64,000 nucleotides of DNA. It comes from Solobacterium sp. (lineage in GTDB: Bacteria > Bacillota_I > Bacilli_A > Erysipelotrichales > Erysipelotrichaceae). The stretch lies in the NCBI GenBank assembly GCA_017404505.1, contig JAFRCE010000023.1, positions 1 through 64,000 of the forward strand. The letters are read 5' to 3'. Below the pieces are notes generated by a model. The model was not told the origin of the DNA. It saw only the letters and a list, made by a program, of their open reading frames with translations, and ran no database searches. The first letter of the stretch is position 1, and each line of letters opens with the position of its first letter. Positions 43,149 through 53,193 of the stretch are shown here, piece after piece. The translations under genes were made by a program, and so were the position numbers.

Positions 43149-44150
43149 ATGAAAAAACTCAGTTCCATTATCACAGCAGCTTCTTTACTTTCTTTACTGG
43201 GCGGATGTGCCGCACCGGCAGCCGAAACACAGCCATCCGGCGAGACAGTTATCAAGGTCGCCGTGATCAAGCAGCTTGACCACGCTTCCCTGGACGAAAT
43301 CGCCAACGCGATTACAGCCGAACTCGATGTTCTTGCCGAAACAAACAATGTCAAAATCGAATACACCGTCGATTCCGGTCAGAATGACCCGACGACGCTG
43401 CAGCAGTATGCGGCTCAGTACGTCGGCAGTGACGTCGACGTGATCGTTCCGATCGCCACGCTGGCCGCTCAGACCATGGTGTCAGCGGCTGACGGCACAG
43501 ACATTCCGGTCGTCTACGCGGCGATTTCCGATCCGAAAGCAGCCGAACTGACCGGCCTGGCCAATGTCAGCGGCACGTCGGACGCCCTGAATACCAGACA
43601 GATCATGGACATGATGTTCGCCATGAATCCACAGATCAAAACGGTCGGTCTGTTATATTCCCAGTCCGAGAAGAATTCGGAAAAACCGATCGCTGAAGCC
43701 AAGGCATATCTTGACGAAAAGGGCATCGCCTATGTTGAAAAGACCGGCAATACCACCGACGAAGTCATTCAGGCCGTCAGCGCGCTTTGCGCCGCCAAGG
43801 TGGATGCCGTATTCACACCGACTGACAATGTCGTCATGGCAGCCGAACTCAGCATTGCTGAAACACTGGCTGAAGCAGGTATTCCGCACTATGCCGGCGC
43901 CGATTCCTTTGTCCGCAACGGTGCCTTCGCGACCTGCGGTGTCAACTATACGGATCTTGGCAAAAAAACGGCTGATCTGGCTTATGAGGCGGCCATCAGC
44001 GGTACGGGAAAACTGGAAGACTATTATCTGATGGACGGCGGCATCATTACCGTCAACACGGAAACAGCGCAGAAGCTGAACCTGACATCTTACGCGGATG
44101 TATTCAAGACCTTCGGTGAACTCGTGGAAGTCACGACCAGCGAAGAATAA
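43149..44150 (+). CDS. trpX: TrpX-type ABC transporter substrate-binding lipoprotein
   Basis: The 333-residue precursor has a lipoprotein signal ending LSLLGGC, then an ABC_sub_bind (COG2984) domain with KVAVIKQLDHASLDEIANAI, VDSGQNDPTTLQQYA and AAISDPKAAELTG. This family lies with its own type of permease and ATPase and is predicted to carry tryptophan in streptococci. Here the UGG T-box upstream gives direct sequence support. GGAGGAG precedes the ATG. Confidence 0.88.
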   Translation: MKKLSSIITAASLLSLLGGCAAPAAETQPSGETVIKVAVIKQLDHASLDEIANAITAELDVLAETNNVKIEYTVDSGQNDPTTLQQYAAQYVGSDVDVIVPIATLAAQTMVSAADGTDIPVVYAAISDPKAAELTGLANVSGTSDALNTRQIMDMMFAMNPQIKTVGLLYSQSEKNSEKPIAEAKAYLDEKGIAYVEKTGNTTDEVIQAVSALCAAKVDAVFTPTDNVVMAAELSIAETLAEAGIPHYAGADSFVRNGAFATCGVNYTDLGKKTADLAYEAAISGTGKLEDYYLMDGGIITVNTETAQKLNLTSYADVFKTFGELVEVTTSEE

Positions 44151-44172
44151 ATAAAACAGAAAGGAAGGCAGT

Positions 44173-45081
44173 ATGTTATTCATCATTCAGACAGCCCTCA
44201 CGCTTGGCTGTACCTATGCGCTGGTCGCTCTCGCACTGTTTCTGAGCTACCGGGTGCTGGACATCGCGGATCTGACAACCGACGGATGCTTTGTGCTTGG
44301 CATGGCTGTCTCTGTGACCTCAGCCCTGGCCGGTCATCCCGTTCTCGGTCTGTTTCTGGCGCTTCTGGCCGGCGCGGCCGCCGGGTCTGTCACTGCCTTC
44401 CTGCAGACCCGCATGGGGGTTCCTTCCATCCTGGCCGGTATTGTCACCAATACCGGACTTTACACGATCAATCTGATGGTCATGGGCTGGTCTTCCAACG
44501 CCTCGCTTCTGAAGCAGGCGACGGTGTATACGATGTTCAGGGATCTTGGCATCGGCGGCAGCTGGAGCCAGCTGGTCCTGAGCGGTGCCATTACGCTGAT
44601 CTGCATGCTGGGCGTGAGATGGTTTCTGACTACCCGGATCGGACTGTCCATCCGGGCGACCGGTGACAACCGTGAGATGGTTTCCGCCTCCTCGATCAAT
44701 CCCCGTTTCACGATTCTCGTGGGTCTGATGATCGCCAACAGTTTCACCGCTCTTTCCGGAGCATTGATCGGCCAGATGCAGAAGTCGGCGGATATCAATT
44801 CCGGCACCGGCATCGTCGTTATCGGTCTGGCCTGTCTGATCATCGGGGAAACCGTTCTGAACGGCCGCCGTTCGATCAGACGCAATATTGCCGCCTGTCT
44901 TGTCGGCAACATTATCTACCGCTTCATCTATGCGCTGATCCTGCAGACGCGGGTTCTGCCGATCGAATGCCTCAAGCTGATGACGGCTGTCATCGTCGCA
45001 CTGGCGATCGCCGCTCCGACGGTGAAAGACAACGCCGCTCTGATGTTGCGGATCAGAAAGGAGAGGGACGGGACATGCTGA
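44173..45081 (+). CDS. trpY: TrpY-type ABC transporter permease
   Basis: The 302-residue protein has eight or nine hydrophobic segments and resembles branched-chain-type permeases (COG4120), with YRVLDIADLTTDGCFVLG near the N-terminus and GLACLIIGETVLNGRRSIRRN near residue 220. It lies 22 bases behind the binding-protein gene and overlaps the ATPase start. Confidence 0.87.
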   Translation: MLFIIQTALTLGCTYALVALALFLSYRVLDIADLTTDGCFVLGMAVSVTSALAGHPVLGLFLALLAGAAAGSVTAFLQTRMGVPSILAGIVTNTGLYTINLMVMGWSSNASLLKQATVYTMFRDLGIGGSWSQLVLSGAITLICMLGVRWFLTTRIGLSIRATGDNREMVSASSINPRFTILVGLMIANSFTALSGALIGQMQKSADINSGTGIVVIGLACLIIGETVLNGRRSIRRNIAACLVGNIIYRFIYALILQTRVLPIECLKLMTAVIVALAIAAPTVKDNAALMLRIRKERDGTC

Positions 45082-45875
45082 AGATCGAACATATATCCAA
45101 AGTTTTCAATCCCGGAACGGTCAATGAAAAAAAGGCTCTGGATGACATGAGCCTGGAGGTCCGGGACGGTGACTTCATTACCATTCTCGGTTCCAACGGA
45201 GCCGGAAAATCAACCCTGTTCAACGCCATCGCCGGTGTCTTTCTCGTCGATTCCGGCCGCATCCTGCTGGCGGACAGGAACATCACCTTTGAACCGGATT
45301 ATAAACGCTCAAAATACATCGGCCGTCTGTTTCAGGATCCTCTGAAAGGAACGGCACCGCATATGACGATCGAAGAAAACCTGGCCCTTGCCTATCTCAG
45401 AGCCGGCGCAGCGACGGATTCCTTCAGCCGCATTAAAAAAAGCGACCGGATGATGTTCCGCGACGCGCTCAGACGGCTGGATATGGGACTGGAAGACCGC
45501 ATGTCGGTGCAGGTGGGAACCCTGTCCGGCGGCCAGCGGCAGGCTCTGACATTACTGATGGCGACGATCGTTCCGCCCCGGCTGCTGCTGCTCGACGAGC
45601 ATACCGCCGCTCTCGATCCCGGCGCGGCCGAAAAGATCATGAAACTGACCGAGGAGATCGTCAATGAACATCACACGACGTGTCTGATGATCACCCACAA
45701 TATCATGCAGGGTCTGCATACCGGCAACCGGACGCTGATGATGGCGGACGGAAGAATCGTTCTCGATCTCGATCAGGACGAGCGCCGGAAACTGACGATT
45801 CCCGATCTGATGCAAAGGTTCCGTCAGGGGGCCGGCAGTGACCTGGATGATGATCGGATCCTGCTGTCCGACTGA
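45075..45875 (+). CDS. trpZ: TrpZ-type ABC transporter ATP-binding protein
   Basis: The 266-residue ATPase has Walker A GSNGAGKST near residue 40, signature LSGGQRQAL, Walker B LLLLDEHTAALDPGA and the H-loop MITHNI. The DEHTAALD variant (His in place of the usual Pro after Glu) is typical of this COG1101 branch. ATG 45075 overlaps the permease stop. A strong terminator ends the operon. Confidence 0.88.
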   Translation: MLKIEHISKVFNPGTVNEKKALDDMSLEVRDGDFITILGSNGAGKSTLFNAIAGVFLVDSGRILLADRNITFEPDYKRSKYIGRLFQDPLKGTAPHMTIEENLALAYLRAGAATDSFSRIKKSDRMMFRDALRRLDMGLEDRMSVQVGTLSGGQRQALTLLMATIVPPRLLLLDEHTAALDPGAAEKIMKLTEEIVNEHHTTCLMITHNIMQGLHTGNRTLMMADGRIVLDLDQDERRKLTIPDLMQRFRQGAGSDLDDDRILLSD

Positions 45876-45905
45876 AGAAACAGAACAAACTGTTTCTTTT
45901 TTTCT
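45875..45905 (+). terminator. Terminator of the trpXYZ operon
   Basis: AAGAAACAG pairs with CTGTTTCTT and is followed by a T-rich run. The next promoter -10 starts only two bases later. Confidence 0.8.
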
Positions 45906-45906
45906 T

Positions 45907-45912
45907 TATAAT
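45907..45912 (+). promoter_or_regulatory. -10 box of ybaK, leaderless arrangement
   Basis: TATAAT, six bases (GTTGAT), ATG 45919. The site where a leader would be is replaced by the upstream terminator, so there is no room for one. Confidence 0.6.
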
Positions 45913-45918
45913 GTTGAT

Positions 45919-46410
45919 ATGGCAAAGAAGGAAAACAAGACGAACGCGATGCGGATGCTGGAGAATGCCGGCATCGCCTATCAGGTTCATACCTATGACA
46001 CTGAAGACGGACTGATCGACGGCGTGTCAGTAGCCTTGAAATGTCATGAGGATCCCGAGCAGGTCTTCAAGACACTGGTGACGGAAGGGGATGACCGCAA
46101 TCATTATGTTTTTGTCATCCCGGTCAGGGAGAAGCTGGATCTGAAGGCATGCGCCCGCAGTGTCGGCGTGAAGTCCGTGGCCATGATTCCCCAGAAGGAA
46201 CTGCTGCCGCTGACCGGTTATGTTCACGGCGGCTGCAGTCCCGTCGGTATGAAAAAGCAATTGAAAACGGTCTTCGATGAGACCGTGATCCTGTTTGATA
46301 CGATTCTTGTCTCGGGCGGCCGGATCGGTCTGCAGATCGAAGCGGCACCGGATGATCTGCTGATGATCACAGATGGCATGACGGCGGCGATCACCCGTCC
46401 GAACGACTGA
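45919..46410 (+). CDS. ybaK: YbaK/EbsC-family Cys-tRNA(Pro) deacylase
   Basis: The 163-residue protein matches the YbaK editing domain: NAMRMLENAGIAYQVHTY at the N-terminus, VFKTLVTEGDD near residue 55 with the functional Lys, and GYVHGGCSPVGMKK near 105. It hydrolyses mischarged Cys-tRNA(Pro). The ATG is leaderless by position. Its 3' end overlaps the convergent vanZ-like gene by 20 bases. Confidence 0.88.
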   Translation: MAKKENKTNAMRMLENAGIAYQVHTYDTEDGLIDGVSVALKCHEDPEQVFKTLVTEGDDRNHYVFVIPVREKLDLKACARSVGVKSVAMIPQKELLPLTGYVHGGCSPVGMKKQLKTVFDETVILFDTILVSGGRIGLQIEAAPDDLLMITDGMTAAITRPND

Positions 46411-46828
46411 GATTCTGATGAAGCAAGGCACAGGCGGCCCAGCAGGCACAATAGCCGGAAAGATCGATCATCACGTCAGTGATGGCTCCCGCCCGCTGGG
46501 GAACGAACAGCTGGATCGTTTCATCGATACTCGCTGCCGCGATGCCATAGAGAAGAATGACGAGCATGACTTTATTCGCCGGCAGGGAATTCTTCGCGGC
46601 GTGATAGGCAAATATGCCCAGGATGCCGTATTCACTGAAATGCGCCAGTTTGCGAATCAGATGATGCAGGTCTTCAAAGGAAACCGACAGATGGAGGGTA
46701 TCCATGATGAAGGCGGTAATGCGGCCGCTGAGGCCGGCGGAATCATGTCCCGGCATCAGAGAAAATGAGAAAATCACGCATGTATAGAGAATGGTAAGCG
46801 CCCAGAGCAGCGCTGCTTTTCTTTTCAT
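46391..46828 (-). CDS. VanZ-like membrane protein
   Basis: The 145-residue protein has four hydrophobic segments and the VanZ features: FSLMPG near residue 23, RKLAHFSEYGILGIF near 63 and the acidic DETIQLFVPQRAGAITDVMIDLSG near 105. VanZ-like proteins are linked to glycopeptide resistance in one case, but most are of unknown role. ATG 46828 has GGGGG near it; an in-frame ATG 46846 is possible. It is divergent from the yitT-like gene and convergent with ybaK. Confidence 0.85.
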   Translation of the reverse strand: MKRKAALLWALTILYTCVIFSFSLMPGHDSAGLSGRITAFIMDTLHLSVSFEDLHHLIRKLAHFSEYGILGIFAYHAAKNSLPANKVMLVILLYGIAAASIDETIQLFVPQRAGAITDVMIDLSGYCACWAACALLHQNLSRSDG

Positions 46829-46845
46829 AAAACCCCCGTTACACA

Positions 46846-46854
46846 TGCTATAAT
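46846..46854 (+). promoter_or_regulatory. Extended -10 box of the yitT-like gene, leaderless arrangement
   Basis: TGCTATAAT is followed by seven bases and ATG 46862. The opposite strand reads TATTAT in the same place and could serve the vanZ-like gene. Confidence 0.55.
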
Positions 46855-46861
46855 ACCAAAG

Positions 46862-47716
46862 ATGATCAGAAAAAAGCTTATCAGCCTCGTTCTCGTGCTT
46901 CTCGGGACGTTTATTCTAGCCGTATCGGTGGAGATGTTCATCCTGCCGTACAATATTCTTTCCGGCGGTGTTGCGGGTATCGCAGTTGCCCTGGAGCCTT
47001 TTTTTCATATCGATAAAACACTCTTCGCCAACTGCACGATCGTCGCGCTGTTTGTCGTCGGCGCCTTGTTTCTCGGCAGAGAGTTCGCCCTCAATACCGT
47101 CGTTTCGACACTTGCCTATCCCGTCTTCACGACGCTGCTTTCCCGCTATCCGCTGGAAACCGGCATCGATCCGGTTCTTGCCTCGTTTTACGCGGGTCTT
47201 CTGGGCGGCTTCGGCATCGGTATTGTGATGCGGACCGGCGCCAGTACCGGCGGTATGGACGTGCCGCCGCTGATCCTGCATAAACTGACCGGTATCAAGG
47301 TTTCCACCCTGGTCATGATCGTTGACGGCCTGACGGTGCTGCTCGGCATTCTGGCGTATGATCTTTCCGCCGCGCTGGTCGGTCTTGTTTCGGTTTTCGC
47401 TTCCGGCTATGCCATCAACAAGGTGCTCGAAGCCGGCCGCGGCGTGGCTGCCAAGAAGGTGCAGATCATCTCTGAGAGCTGGCAGGAAATCGCCGCTGCG
47501 ATCCCGGTACGTCTGAACCGCGGACTGACGATCATCGACGTGCAGGGCGGCTATTCCAAAAAAATCAAGAAGATGATCATGGTCGTCGTTTATGAGCGGC
47601 AGTATAACGATCTTCTCGATCTGATCCGGACCTATGACGAAAAGGCTTTTGTGATCACGACCGACTCCTCTGACATGGTGGGTGAAGGTTTCACATATAC
47701 TTCACCAAACATCTGA
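46862..47716 (+). CDS. YitT-family membrane protein (DUF161 and DUF2179)
   Basis: The 284-residue protein has five or six membrane segments in the first 190 residues, with the PYNILSGGVAGIA and RTGASTGGMDVPPLIL motifs of the family, and a soluble C-terminal DUF2179 domain from about 205 (LNRGLTIIDVQGGYSKKIKKMIMVVVYERQ). Its role is not established; the fold recalls small-molecule transport. There is no ribosome binding site before the ATG. Confidence 0.87.
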   Translation: MIRKKLISLVLVLLGTFILAVSVEMFILPYNILSGGVAGIAVALEPFFHIDKTLFANCTIVALFVVGALFLGREFALNTVVSTLAYPVFTTLLSRYPLETGIDPVLASFYAGLLGGFGIGIVMRTGASTGGMDVPPLILHKLTGIKVSTLVMIVDGLTVLLGILAYDLSAALVGLVSVFASGYAINKVLEAGRGVAAKKVQIISESWQEIAAAIPVRLNRGLTIIDVQGGYSKKIKKMIMVVVYERQYNDLLDLIRTYDEKAFVITTDSSDMVGEGFTYTSPNI

Positions 47717-47723
47717 GCAGTCA

Positions 47724-47732
47724 TGGTATAAT
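47724..47732 (+). promoter_or_regulatory. Extended -10 box of ftsEX
   Basis: TGGTATAAT lies 31 bases before ATG 47764. The leader contains AGGAGG, so this is an ordinary leadered gene. Confidence 0.55.
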
Positions 47733-47763
47733 ATCTCAGTTACAGTAAACACAGGAGGCATAC

Positions 47764-48456
47764 ATGATTGAATGCATGAATGTATATAAACGGTATCCGA
47801 CCGGTACGAATGCCCTCTATGACATCAACGTGAAAGTTGAACAGGGAGAGTTCATTTATATCATCGGACCGACCGGCTCCGGCAAATCGACTCTGATCAA
47901 GCTTCTCGACGGCGAAGAGAAAGCCACCAAGGGCAAGGTCAAAGTTGTCGGAATCGATGTCGGCACACTGCGTCGTTCGCAGATTCCGATCTACCGCAGG
48001 AATATCGGCGTCGTCTTCCAGGATTTCCGTCTGCTGCCGACCAAGACAGTATTCGAAAACATCTCTTATGCCCTGGAAGTCATCAATATGAAAAAGAAGA
48101 TGATCCGCATCCGTGTCAAGGAAATCATGGATGTCGTCGGCCTCAGCGAGAAGGGCAACGCCTTCCCGGCGGAACTGTCCGGCGGCCAGCAGCAGCGTGT
48201 GGCCATTGCCAGAGCAATCGCCAACCGTCCGAAGGTGCTGATCGCGGACGAGCCGACCGGCAACCTCGATCCGGGCAAATCTGATGAGATCATGGAACTG
48301 CTGGAGCGCATCAATGAAACTTACGGCACGACCATTCTGATGGTTACCCATGACCTGACGCTGGTCAACAAGTACCGCAAGCGCACCGTCGTTCTCGAAC
48401 ACGGCCACATTGTTGCCGACCTGGCGGAAGGAGGCTATGTCCGTCATGATCAGTAG
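47764..48456 (+). CDS. ftsE: Cell-division ATP-binding protein FtsE
   Basis: The 230-residue ATPase begins MIECMNVYKRYPTG and has GPTGSGKST near residue 38, [25 protein letters not shown] and VLIADEPTGNLDP. These are FtsE traits. With FtsX it couples ATP use to peptidoglycan hydrolase activation at division. Its end overlaps ftsX. Confidence 0.93.
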   Translation: MIECMNVYKRYPTGTNALYDINVKVEQGEFIYIIGPTGSGKSTLIKLLDGEEKATKGKVKVVGIDVGTLRRSQIPIYRRNIGVVFQDFRLLPTKTVFENISYALEVINMKKKMIRIRVKEIMDVVGLSEKGNAFPAELSGGQQQRVAIARAIANRPKVLIADEPTGNLDPGKSDEIMELLERINETYGTTILMVTHDLTLVNKYRKRTVVLEHGHIVADLAEGGYVRHDQ

Positions 48457-49342
48457 AGCAATTAAAGAAGGTTTCAGCGGTGTCGGCAGACACTGGGCAA
48501 TGTCGATCTCCTCGGCGATCGCGGTGGCGATCACCCTGACGATCATTTCCCTGTTTCTGATCTTCACGTCACATCTGCAGGCGTTCACCAAGAATGTCGA
48601 ATCCTCCATGGAAATCTCTGTCCTGGTCGATTTTGACTATGAGAGCAGTACCGAGGAAAAGCGGATCGAAGACAGCATCAAAGCTATCGAAGGTGTCCGC
48701 AAGGTCAGCTTCTCGACCAAGGAACAGGAATTCAACTATTACATCAATCAGTATGATGATGAAGAAACCAGAGCGGTCTTTGAACCGTTCCGGGAAGACA
48801 ACCCGATGCATGACGCGTTCTACGTCGAGGCAGTCAGCGGTGATCAGATCCGCGCGATCGCCGATCAGATCCGTACGATCGAAGGCGTTTCGGATGTCAA
48901 CTACGGCGGTCAGAGCACCATCGACATGGTTTCGGCCATGATCAATATCAGACGGTTTGGCGGTATCTTCGTGCTGGCCCTGAGTGTGCTTGCGATCTTC
49001 CTGATCCAGAATACGATCAAACTGACGATTTACGCCCGCCAGGACGAAATCGATATCATGCGCAACGTCGGTGCCACCAACAGCTTCATCCGTGCGCCGT
49101 TTGTCTGGGAAGGCATCATCACCGGTGTGCTTGGCGCCATCCTGCCGATCGTGCTGACGATCCAGGGATACTTCTTCGTTTACAAGCTGGTCCATGGCGT
49201 CATGTTCTCCAGCATGTTCAAGATGATCGCGCCGGTGCCGTTCATCTACTATATTTCCGCTGTGCTGCTTGCCATCGGTATTCTTGTCGGTCTGATCGGC
49301 AGCTGGCTGTCAGTAACCAGGTATCTGCGCGGAAGCAAATAA
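48446..49342 (+). CDS. ftsX: Cell-division protein FtsX
   Basis: The 298-residue protein has the FtsX topology: a membrane segment at about 22-42, a large outer loop to about 165, then three membrane segments. The loop opens MEISVLVDFDYESSTEEKRIEDSIKAIEGVRKVSFSTKEQE, and QNTIKLTIYARQDEIDIMRNVGATNSFIRAPFVWEG lies near the third segment. ATG 48446 is chosen because GGAGG lies 11 bases before; ATG 48437 has it only two bases away. Confidence 0.92.
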   Translation: MISRAIKEGFSGVGRHWAMSISSAIAVAITLTIISLFLIFTSHLQAFTKNVESSMEISVLVDFDYESSTEEKRIEDSIKAIEGVRKVSFSTKEQEFNYYINQYDDEETRAVFEPFREDNPMHDAFYVEAVSGDQIRAIADQIRTIEGVSDVNYGGQSTIDMVSAMINIRRFGGIFVLALSVLAIFLIQNTIKLTIYARQDEIDIMRNVGATNSFIRAPFVWEGIITGVLGAILPIVLTIQGYFFVYKLVHGVMFSSMFKMIAPVPFIYYISAVLLAIGILVGLIGSWLSVTRYLRGSK

Positions 49343-49369
49343 AGAGCCTCAGCACCTGAGACTCTTTTT
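49343..49369 (+). terminator. Terminator behind ftsX
   Basis: AGAGCCTCAG pairs with CTGAGACTCT (one mismatch) around CAC, followed by five T. It lies just before the ctpA ribosome binding site, so it may be partial. Confidence 0.6.
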
Positions 49370-49386
49370 CAAAAAAGAGGACTTAT

Positions 49387-50940
49387 ATGGAAGAAAAGGA
49401 AACGTATCAGGCTGAAGAAACAGCATCGGGTACAGAAGAAATCAAACGTATCCGCCTGAAGAGACATCTCTGGCCGGATGAAATCGAAGACAGAAAACAG
49501 AAACAGAAGATCAGCCGGCTGCGCTTCGGTCTGGTGTTCTTTTCTCTGCTTGCCCTGGTGATCGGCTGGCTGTTTGGCAGCGCTCTGCCGCTGCCGGCTC
49601 TGCGCGGCATCAGCGACCAGGCCAGGCAGTCTTTGCCGATGGATTCCTCGGACAAGATCGAAAAAGCGTTTGACATTCTCGAGAACGACTGGTATTTCGG
49701 CAAAGACATCGAGAATCTTGACGAACGGCTGGTGGACAGTGCCCTGAGCGGCATGACTGCCCAGGAAGAAGACCTGCATACTGAATATATGTCCGCCAAG
49801 GAAGTGGAAGAATTCGTGCAGGGTATCAACCGTGACTATGTCGGCATCGGCGTGCAGTATATCAACAGCGGCAATATGAATATCGTTACCCGGGTCTTCA
49901 AGAACACGCCGGCCGAAGAAGCCGGTGTGCAGGCCGGTGACATTATCGAAATGATCGACGGTGAGGACGCTTCCGGTTTCACGACGGACGAGATCAAAGA
50001 ACGGGTGCTGGGCGAAGAAGGCACGACGGTCACGATCGTCTTCGGACGGCAGGGCGAAGATGTCACCCTGACCATACCGCGCCGGCAGATTACCGCATCC
50101 GCCTTCGGTGAGATCGTCGGAAACAATGTCGGTTATCTGAATATCTATCAGTTCGGCAACATGACCGCCAACGAAATCGACGGTTATCTGGACGACTTTC
50201 AGAAGAATGACGTACAGAAGCTGATCATTGACCTGCGCGGCAACGGCGGCGGCTACCTGGACGCTCTGGCCAGTATCGCATCCCGCTTCCTGCCGGAAGG
50301 CACGGTGGTCATGTTACAGGAATACCGGGACGGGAAAACGGACAATATCACGGCCGGCAAAGGCATGATGCAGTTCAGCCCGATCGTGATCCTCGTCGAC
50401 GAGTCCACGGCCAGTGCCTCGGAAGTCTTCACGGCGGCGATGATGGAACAGCGTGACGACGTGACCGTCATCGGCACCCGGACTTACGGCAAGGGTACCG
50501 TGCAGATCACCAGAATGTTTAAGGACGGTTCCGCCATCAAGTTCACGACCTCCCGCTGGCTTTCCCCCAACGGTGTCTGGGTCAACGGCGAAGGCATTGA
50601 ACCGGATATCGTGGTCGAGGACGAAGAAGCGATCCGCCACATCTATACGGAAATGGAAGATGACGCGCTGTTCACGATCGACCAGGTCGACGACGCGGTA
50701 TGCGACGCCCAGCTGATGCTGGTGTATCTCGGCTATCAGCCGGACCGCACGGACGGCTATTTCTCAGCCGCGACTAGAGAAGCCCTGAAGCAGTTTCAGA
50801 CCGCCTATGATCTGAAAGCGGACGGCGATCTGAACAAAGAAACCTACGAAGCGCTTTATTCTGCTCTCATCTTCGACTACTCGACGAGTTTCGACCATGA
50901 CACGCAGTTCCATAAAGCCCTGGAGATCCTCAATGGCTGA
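49387..50940 (+). CDS. ctpA: S41-family C-terminal processing peptidase with PDZ and peptidoglycan-binding domains
   Basis: The 517-residue protein has a basic cytoplasmic N-terminus, one membrane anchor at about residues 43-63, a PDZ domain at about 145-225 (GVGIQYINSGN-like region to IPRRQ), the S41 domain with [16 protein letters not shown] near 335 (catalytic Ser) and TYGKGTVQ near 363 (catalytic Lys), and a C-terminal peptidoglycan-binding domain from about 435. It works outside the membrane. Its placement directly after ftsEX is common in Bacillota and suggests cell-wall hydrolase processing. Confidence 0.9.
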   Translation: MEEKETYQAEETASGTEEIKRIRLKRHLWPDEIEDRKQKQKISRLRFGLVFFSLLALVIGWLFGSALPLPALRGISDQARQSLPMDSSDKIEKAFDILENDWYFGKDIENLDERLVDSALSGMTAQEEDLHTEYMSAKEVEEFVQGINRDYVGIGVQYINSGNMNIVTRVFKNTPAEEAGVQAGDIIEMIDGEDASGFTTDEIKERVLGEEGTTVTIVFGRQGEDVTLTIPRRQITASAFGEIVGNNVGYLNIYQFGNMTANEIDGYLDDFQKNDVQKLIIDLRGNGGGYLDALASIASRFLPEGTVVMLQEYRDGKTDNITAGKGMMQFSPIVILVDESTASASEVFTAAMMEQRDDVTVIGTRTYGKGTVQITRMFKDGSAIKFTTSRWLSPNGVWVNGEGIEPDIVVEDEEAIRHIYTEMEDDALFTIDQVDDAVCDAQLMLVYLGYQPDRTDGYFSAATREALKQFQTAYDLKADGDLNKETYEALYSALIFDYSTSFDHDTQFHKALEILNG

Positions 50941-52909
50941 CCGATTCGAACTGGTGTCGGATTTCCGGCCGACCGGCGATCAGCCGCAGGCGATCGACGA
51001 ACTGGTCAGAGGTCTTCAGGAAGGCAGACGTGAACAGGTCCTGGAAGGTGCCACCGGCACCGGCAAGACCTTCACGATGGCCAATATCATTGAACGGGTA
51101 AACCGTCCGACGCTGGTCTTTTCTCATAACAAGACCCTGGCCGGACAGCTGTATTCGGAATTCAAGGAACTCTTCCCGAAAAACCGGGTGGAGTTCTTCG
51201 TCTCTAATTTTGACTACTATCAGCCGGAAGCCTACGTGCCGAAAAGCGACATGTATATTGAAAAGACAGCGGCGATCAACGAGGAACTGGACATGTTCCG
51301 GGAAAGCACGCTGAATTCGCTTCTGGAAAGAAGGGACACGATCGTCGTCGCTTCCGTTGCCTGCATTTACGCGGCTTCCGATCCGGTCGAATACCGGAAC
51401 ATGTTCATGACGATCCGGGTCGGTGAAAGCTATGACCGCAACGCGCTGCTGCGCAAACTGATCGAGCTGCAGTACAGCCGCAACGATGTCGATCAGGGAC
51501 GCGGCACCATCCGGGTCAGAGGCGACGTCATTGACCTTACCCCGTCCTATACCGATAAATTCAATATCCGTATCGAAATGTTCGGCGACGAGATCGACCG
51601 CATTACCGAGATCGATCCGGTTACCGGCCATACCCAGAACGCCTATCAGTTTTACAATATCTTCCCGGCCAGCGGCTATGCTCGTTCGAAAGCCACCATG
51701 GAACGGGCCTGCGATGCCATCGAGGCCGAACTGGAAGAACGTCTGAAGTATTTCAAAGACAACGGCAAGCTGCTGGAGGCGGAACGCCTCGAACAGCGCA
51801 CCCGTTTCGATCTGGAAGCTCTGCGCGAGAACGGCTACTGTTCCGGTATTGAAAATTACTCCATGCATATCGACGGCCGCACGAGTGGCCAGCGGCCATG
51901 GAACCTGTTTGACTATTTCCCGAAGGACTTCCTGCTGTTTGTCGACGAGTCACATGTTTCCATACCGCAGGTGCGCGGCATGTACAACGGTGACCGGCAG
52001 CGCAAGGAAGTGCTGGTGGAATACGGCTTCCGTCTGCCGTCCGCCCTGGACAACCGGCCGATGCGGTTCGACGAGTTTGAAGGCATGATCAACCAGGTCA
52101 TCTACTGTTCCGCCACGCCCGGCGATTATGAACTGGAACATGTGTATCACCATGTGACCGAACAGATCATCCGTCCGACCGGTCTGCTGGATCCGAAGAT
52201 CAGCGTCCGGCCGACAAAAGGGCAGGTGGACGATATCTGCGAAGCGCTGGATCAGCGGATCGCAGCCGGCGAAAGAGTCCTGATCACCACCCTGACCGTC
52301 CGGATGGCGGAAGACCTGACAGAATATCTGAAGGAAAGAGGCTACCAGATCGCTTATCTGCATCATGAGACAAAGACGCTGGAAAGAACCGAGATCATCC
52401 GCCAGCTGCGGCTTGGCAAGGTCGATGCCATTGTCGGCATCAACCTGCTGCGTGAAGGTCTGGATATTCCGGAAGTCTCGCTCGTATGCATTCTTGATGC
52501 CGACAAGGAAGGATTCCTGCGCTCGCACCGTTCCCTGGTGCAGACGATCGGCCGTGCCGCCCGTAACGAGCACGGCGAAGTCTACATGTATGCCGATACG
52601 ATCACCGACTCGATGCGCTTCGCAATCGACGAAACCAACCGGCGCCGGGCCATCCAGGAAGCGTACAATGCCGAACACGGCATCGTGCCGAGGACCGTTC
52701 GCAAGAATGTCGAAGACGCGATCCGCGGCAAGGAAACCAGAGAGATGGCGGCCCGCTATATGAACAAAAAGAAAAAGATGTCCGCCAAAGATCATGCCAA
52801 ACTGATCGGCGAACTGGAAGCGGAAATGAGAGAGGCTGCCGCCTCACTGAACTTCGAAAGAGCGGCAGAACTCCGCGATATGATCTTCGAACTGAAATCG
52901 GAAGACTGA
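50933..52909 (+). CDS. uvrB: Excinuclease ABC subunit B (UvrB)
   Basis: The 658-residue protein has Walker [12 protein letters not shown] near residue 38, the beta-hairpin [12 protein letters not shown] near 92, DESH in motif II, the helicase motifs with [14 protein letters not shown] and IGRAARN, and a C-terminal UVR helix pair. ATG 50933 lies in the last codons of ctpA and overlaps its stop, with GGAG eight bases before. It is the damage-verification helicase of nucleotide excision repair. Confidence 0.96.
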   Translation: MADRFELVSDFRPTGDQPQAIDELVRGLQEGRREQVLEGATGTGKTFTMANIIERVNRPTLVFSHNKTLAGQLYSEFKELFPKNRVEFFVSNFDYYQPEAYVPKSDMYIEKTAAINEELDMFRESTLNSLLERRDTIVVASVACIYAASDPVEYRNMFMTIRVGESYDRNALLRKLIELQYSRNDVDQGRGTIRVRGDVIDLTPSYTDKFNIRIEMFGDEIDRITEIDPVTGHTQNAYQFYNIFPASGYARSKATMERACDAIEAELEERLKYFKDNGKLLEAERLEQRTRFDLEALRENGYCSGIENYSMHIDGRTSGQRPWNLFDYFPKDFLLFVDESHVSIPQVRGMYNGDRQRKEVLVEYGFRLPSALDNRPMRFDEFEGMINQVIYCSATPGDYELEHVYHHVTEQIIRPTGLLDPKISVRPTKGQVDDICEALDQRIAAGERVLITTLTVRMAEDLTEYLKERGYQIAYLHHETKTLERTEIIRQLRLGKVDAIVGINLLREGLDIPEVSLVCILDADKEGFLRSHRSLVQTIGRAARNEHGEVYMYADTITDSMRFAIDETNRRRAIQEAYNAEHGIVPRTVRKNVEDAIRGKETREMAARYMNKKKKMSAKDHAKLIGELEAEMREAAASLNFERAAELRDMIFELKSED

Positions 52910-52916
52910 ACAAAAG

Positions 52917-52960
52917 AAAAGATCTGCGGATCACCTTGTCCGGTGCGCGGATCTTTTTTT
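52917..52960 (+). terminator. Terminator of the ctpA-uvrB unit
   Basis: AAGATCTGCG pairs with CGCGGATCTT (one mismatch) with an inner CACC/GGTG stem, then seven T. It covers the 3' end of the convergent small gene. Confidence 0.8.
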
Positions 52961-53146
52961 CGGCATCGTTTCACTGAGGATCAGCAGAATCACAAAGGCT
53001 GCGAAGACGATCCGCAGCGGCCAGCGCATGTAGGGCAGAAGAAAAGGCACTGTCAGCGACAGCAGCTTGAGGATCAGATAAGCTATCAGCACGAGGGCTG
53101 ACAGGACTTTGACATTTTCCCGTTCAGGCATGGTTTTGCTCGGCAT
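52931..53146 (-). CDS. Small membrane protein, two helices
   Basis: The 71-residue frame has a charged start (PERENVK), two hydrophobic stretches at about residues 15-36 and 43-59, and a basic end (PKKRSAHRTR). There is no homology that I recognise. GAGGAAA precedes the ATG. Codon pattern and the membrane plan argue for a real gene, but it is convergent with uvrB and its stop lies in the uvrB terminator, so expression is unproven. Confidence 0.5.
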   Translation of the reverse strand: MPSKTMPERENVKVLSALVLIAYLILKLLSLTVPFLLPYMRWPLRIVFAAFVILLILSETMPKKRSAHRTR

Positions 53147-53193
53147 TTTTCCTCGTCTAGAGTATAATATAACAATATGAGAGGCAAATGTGT

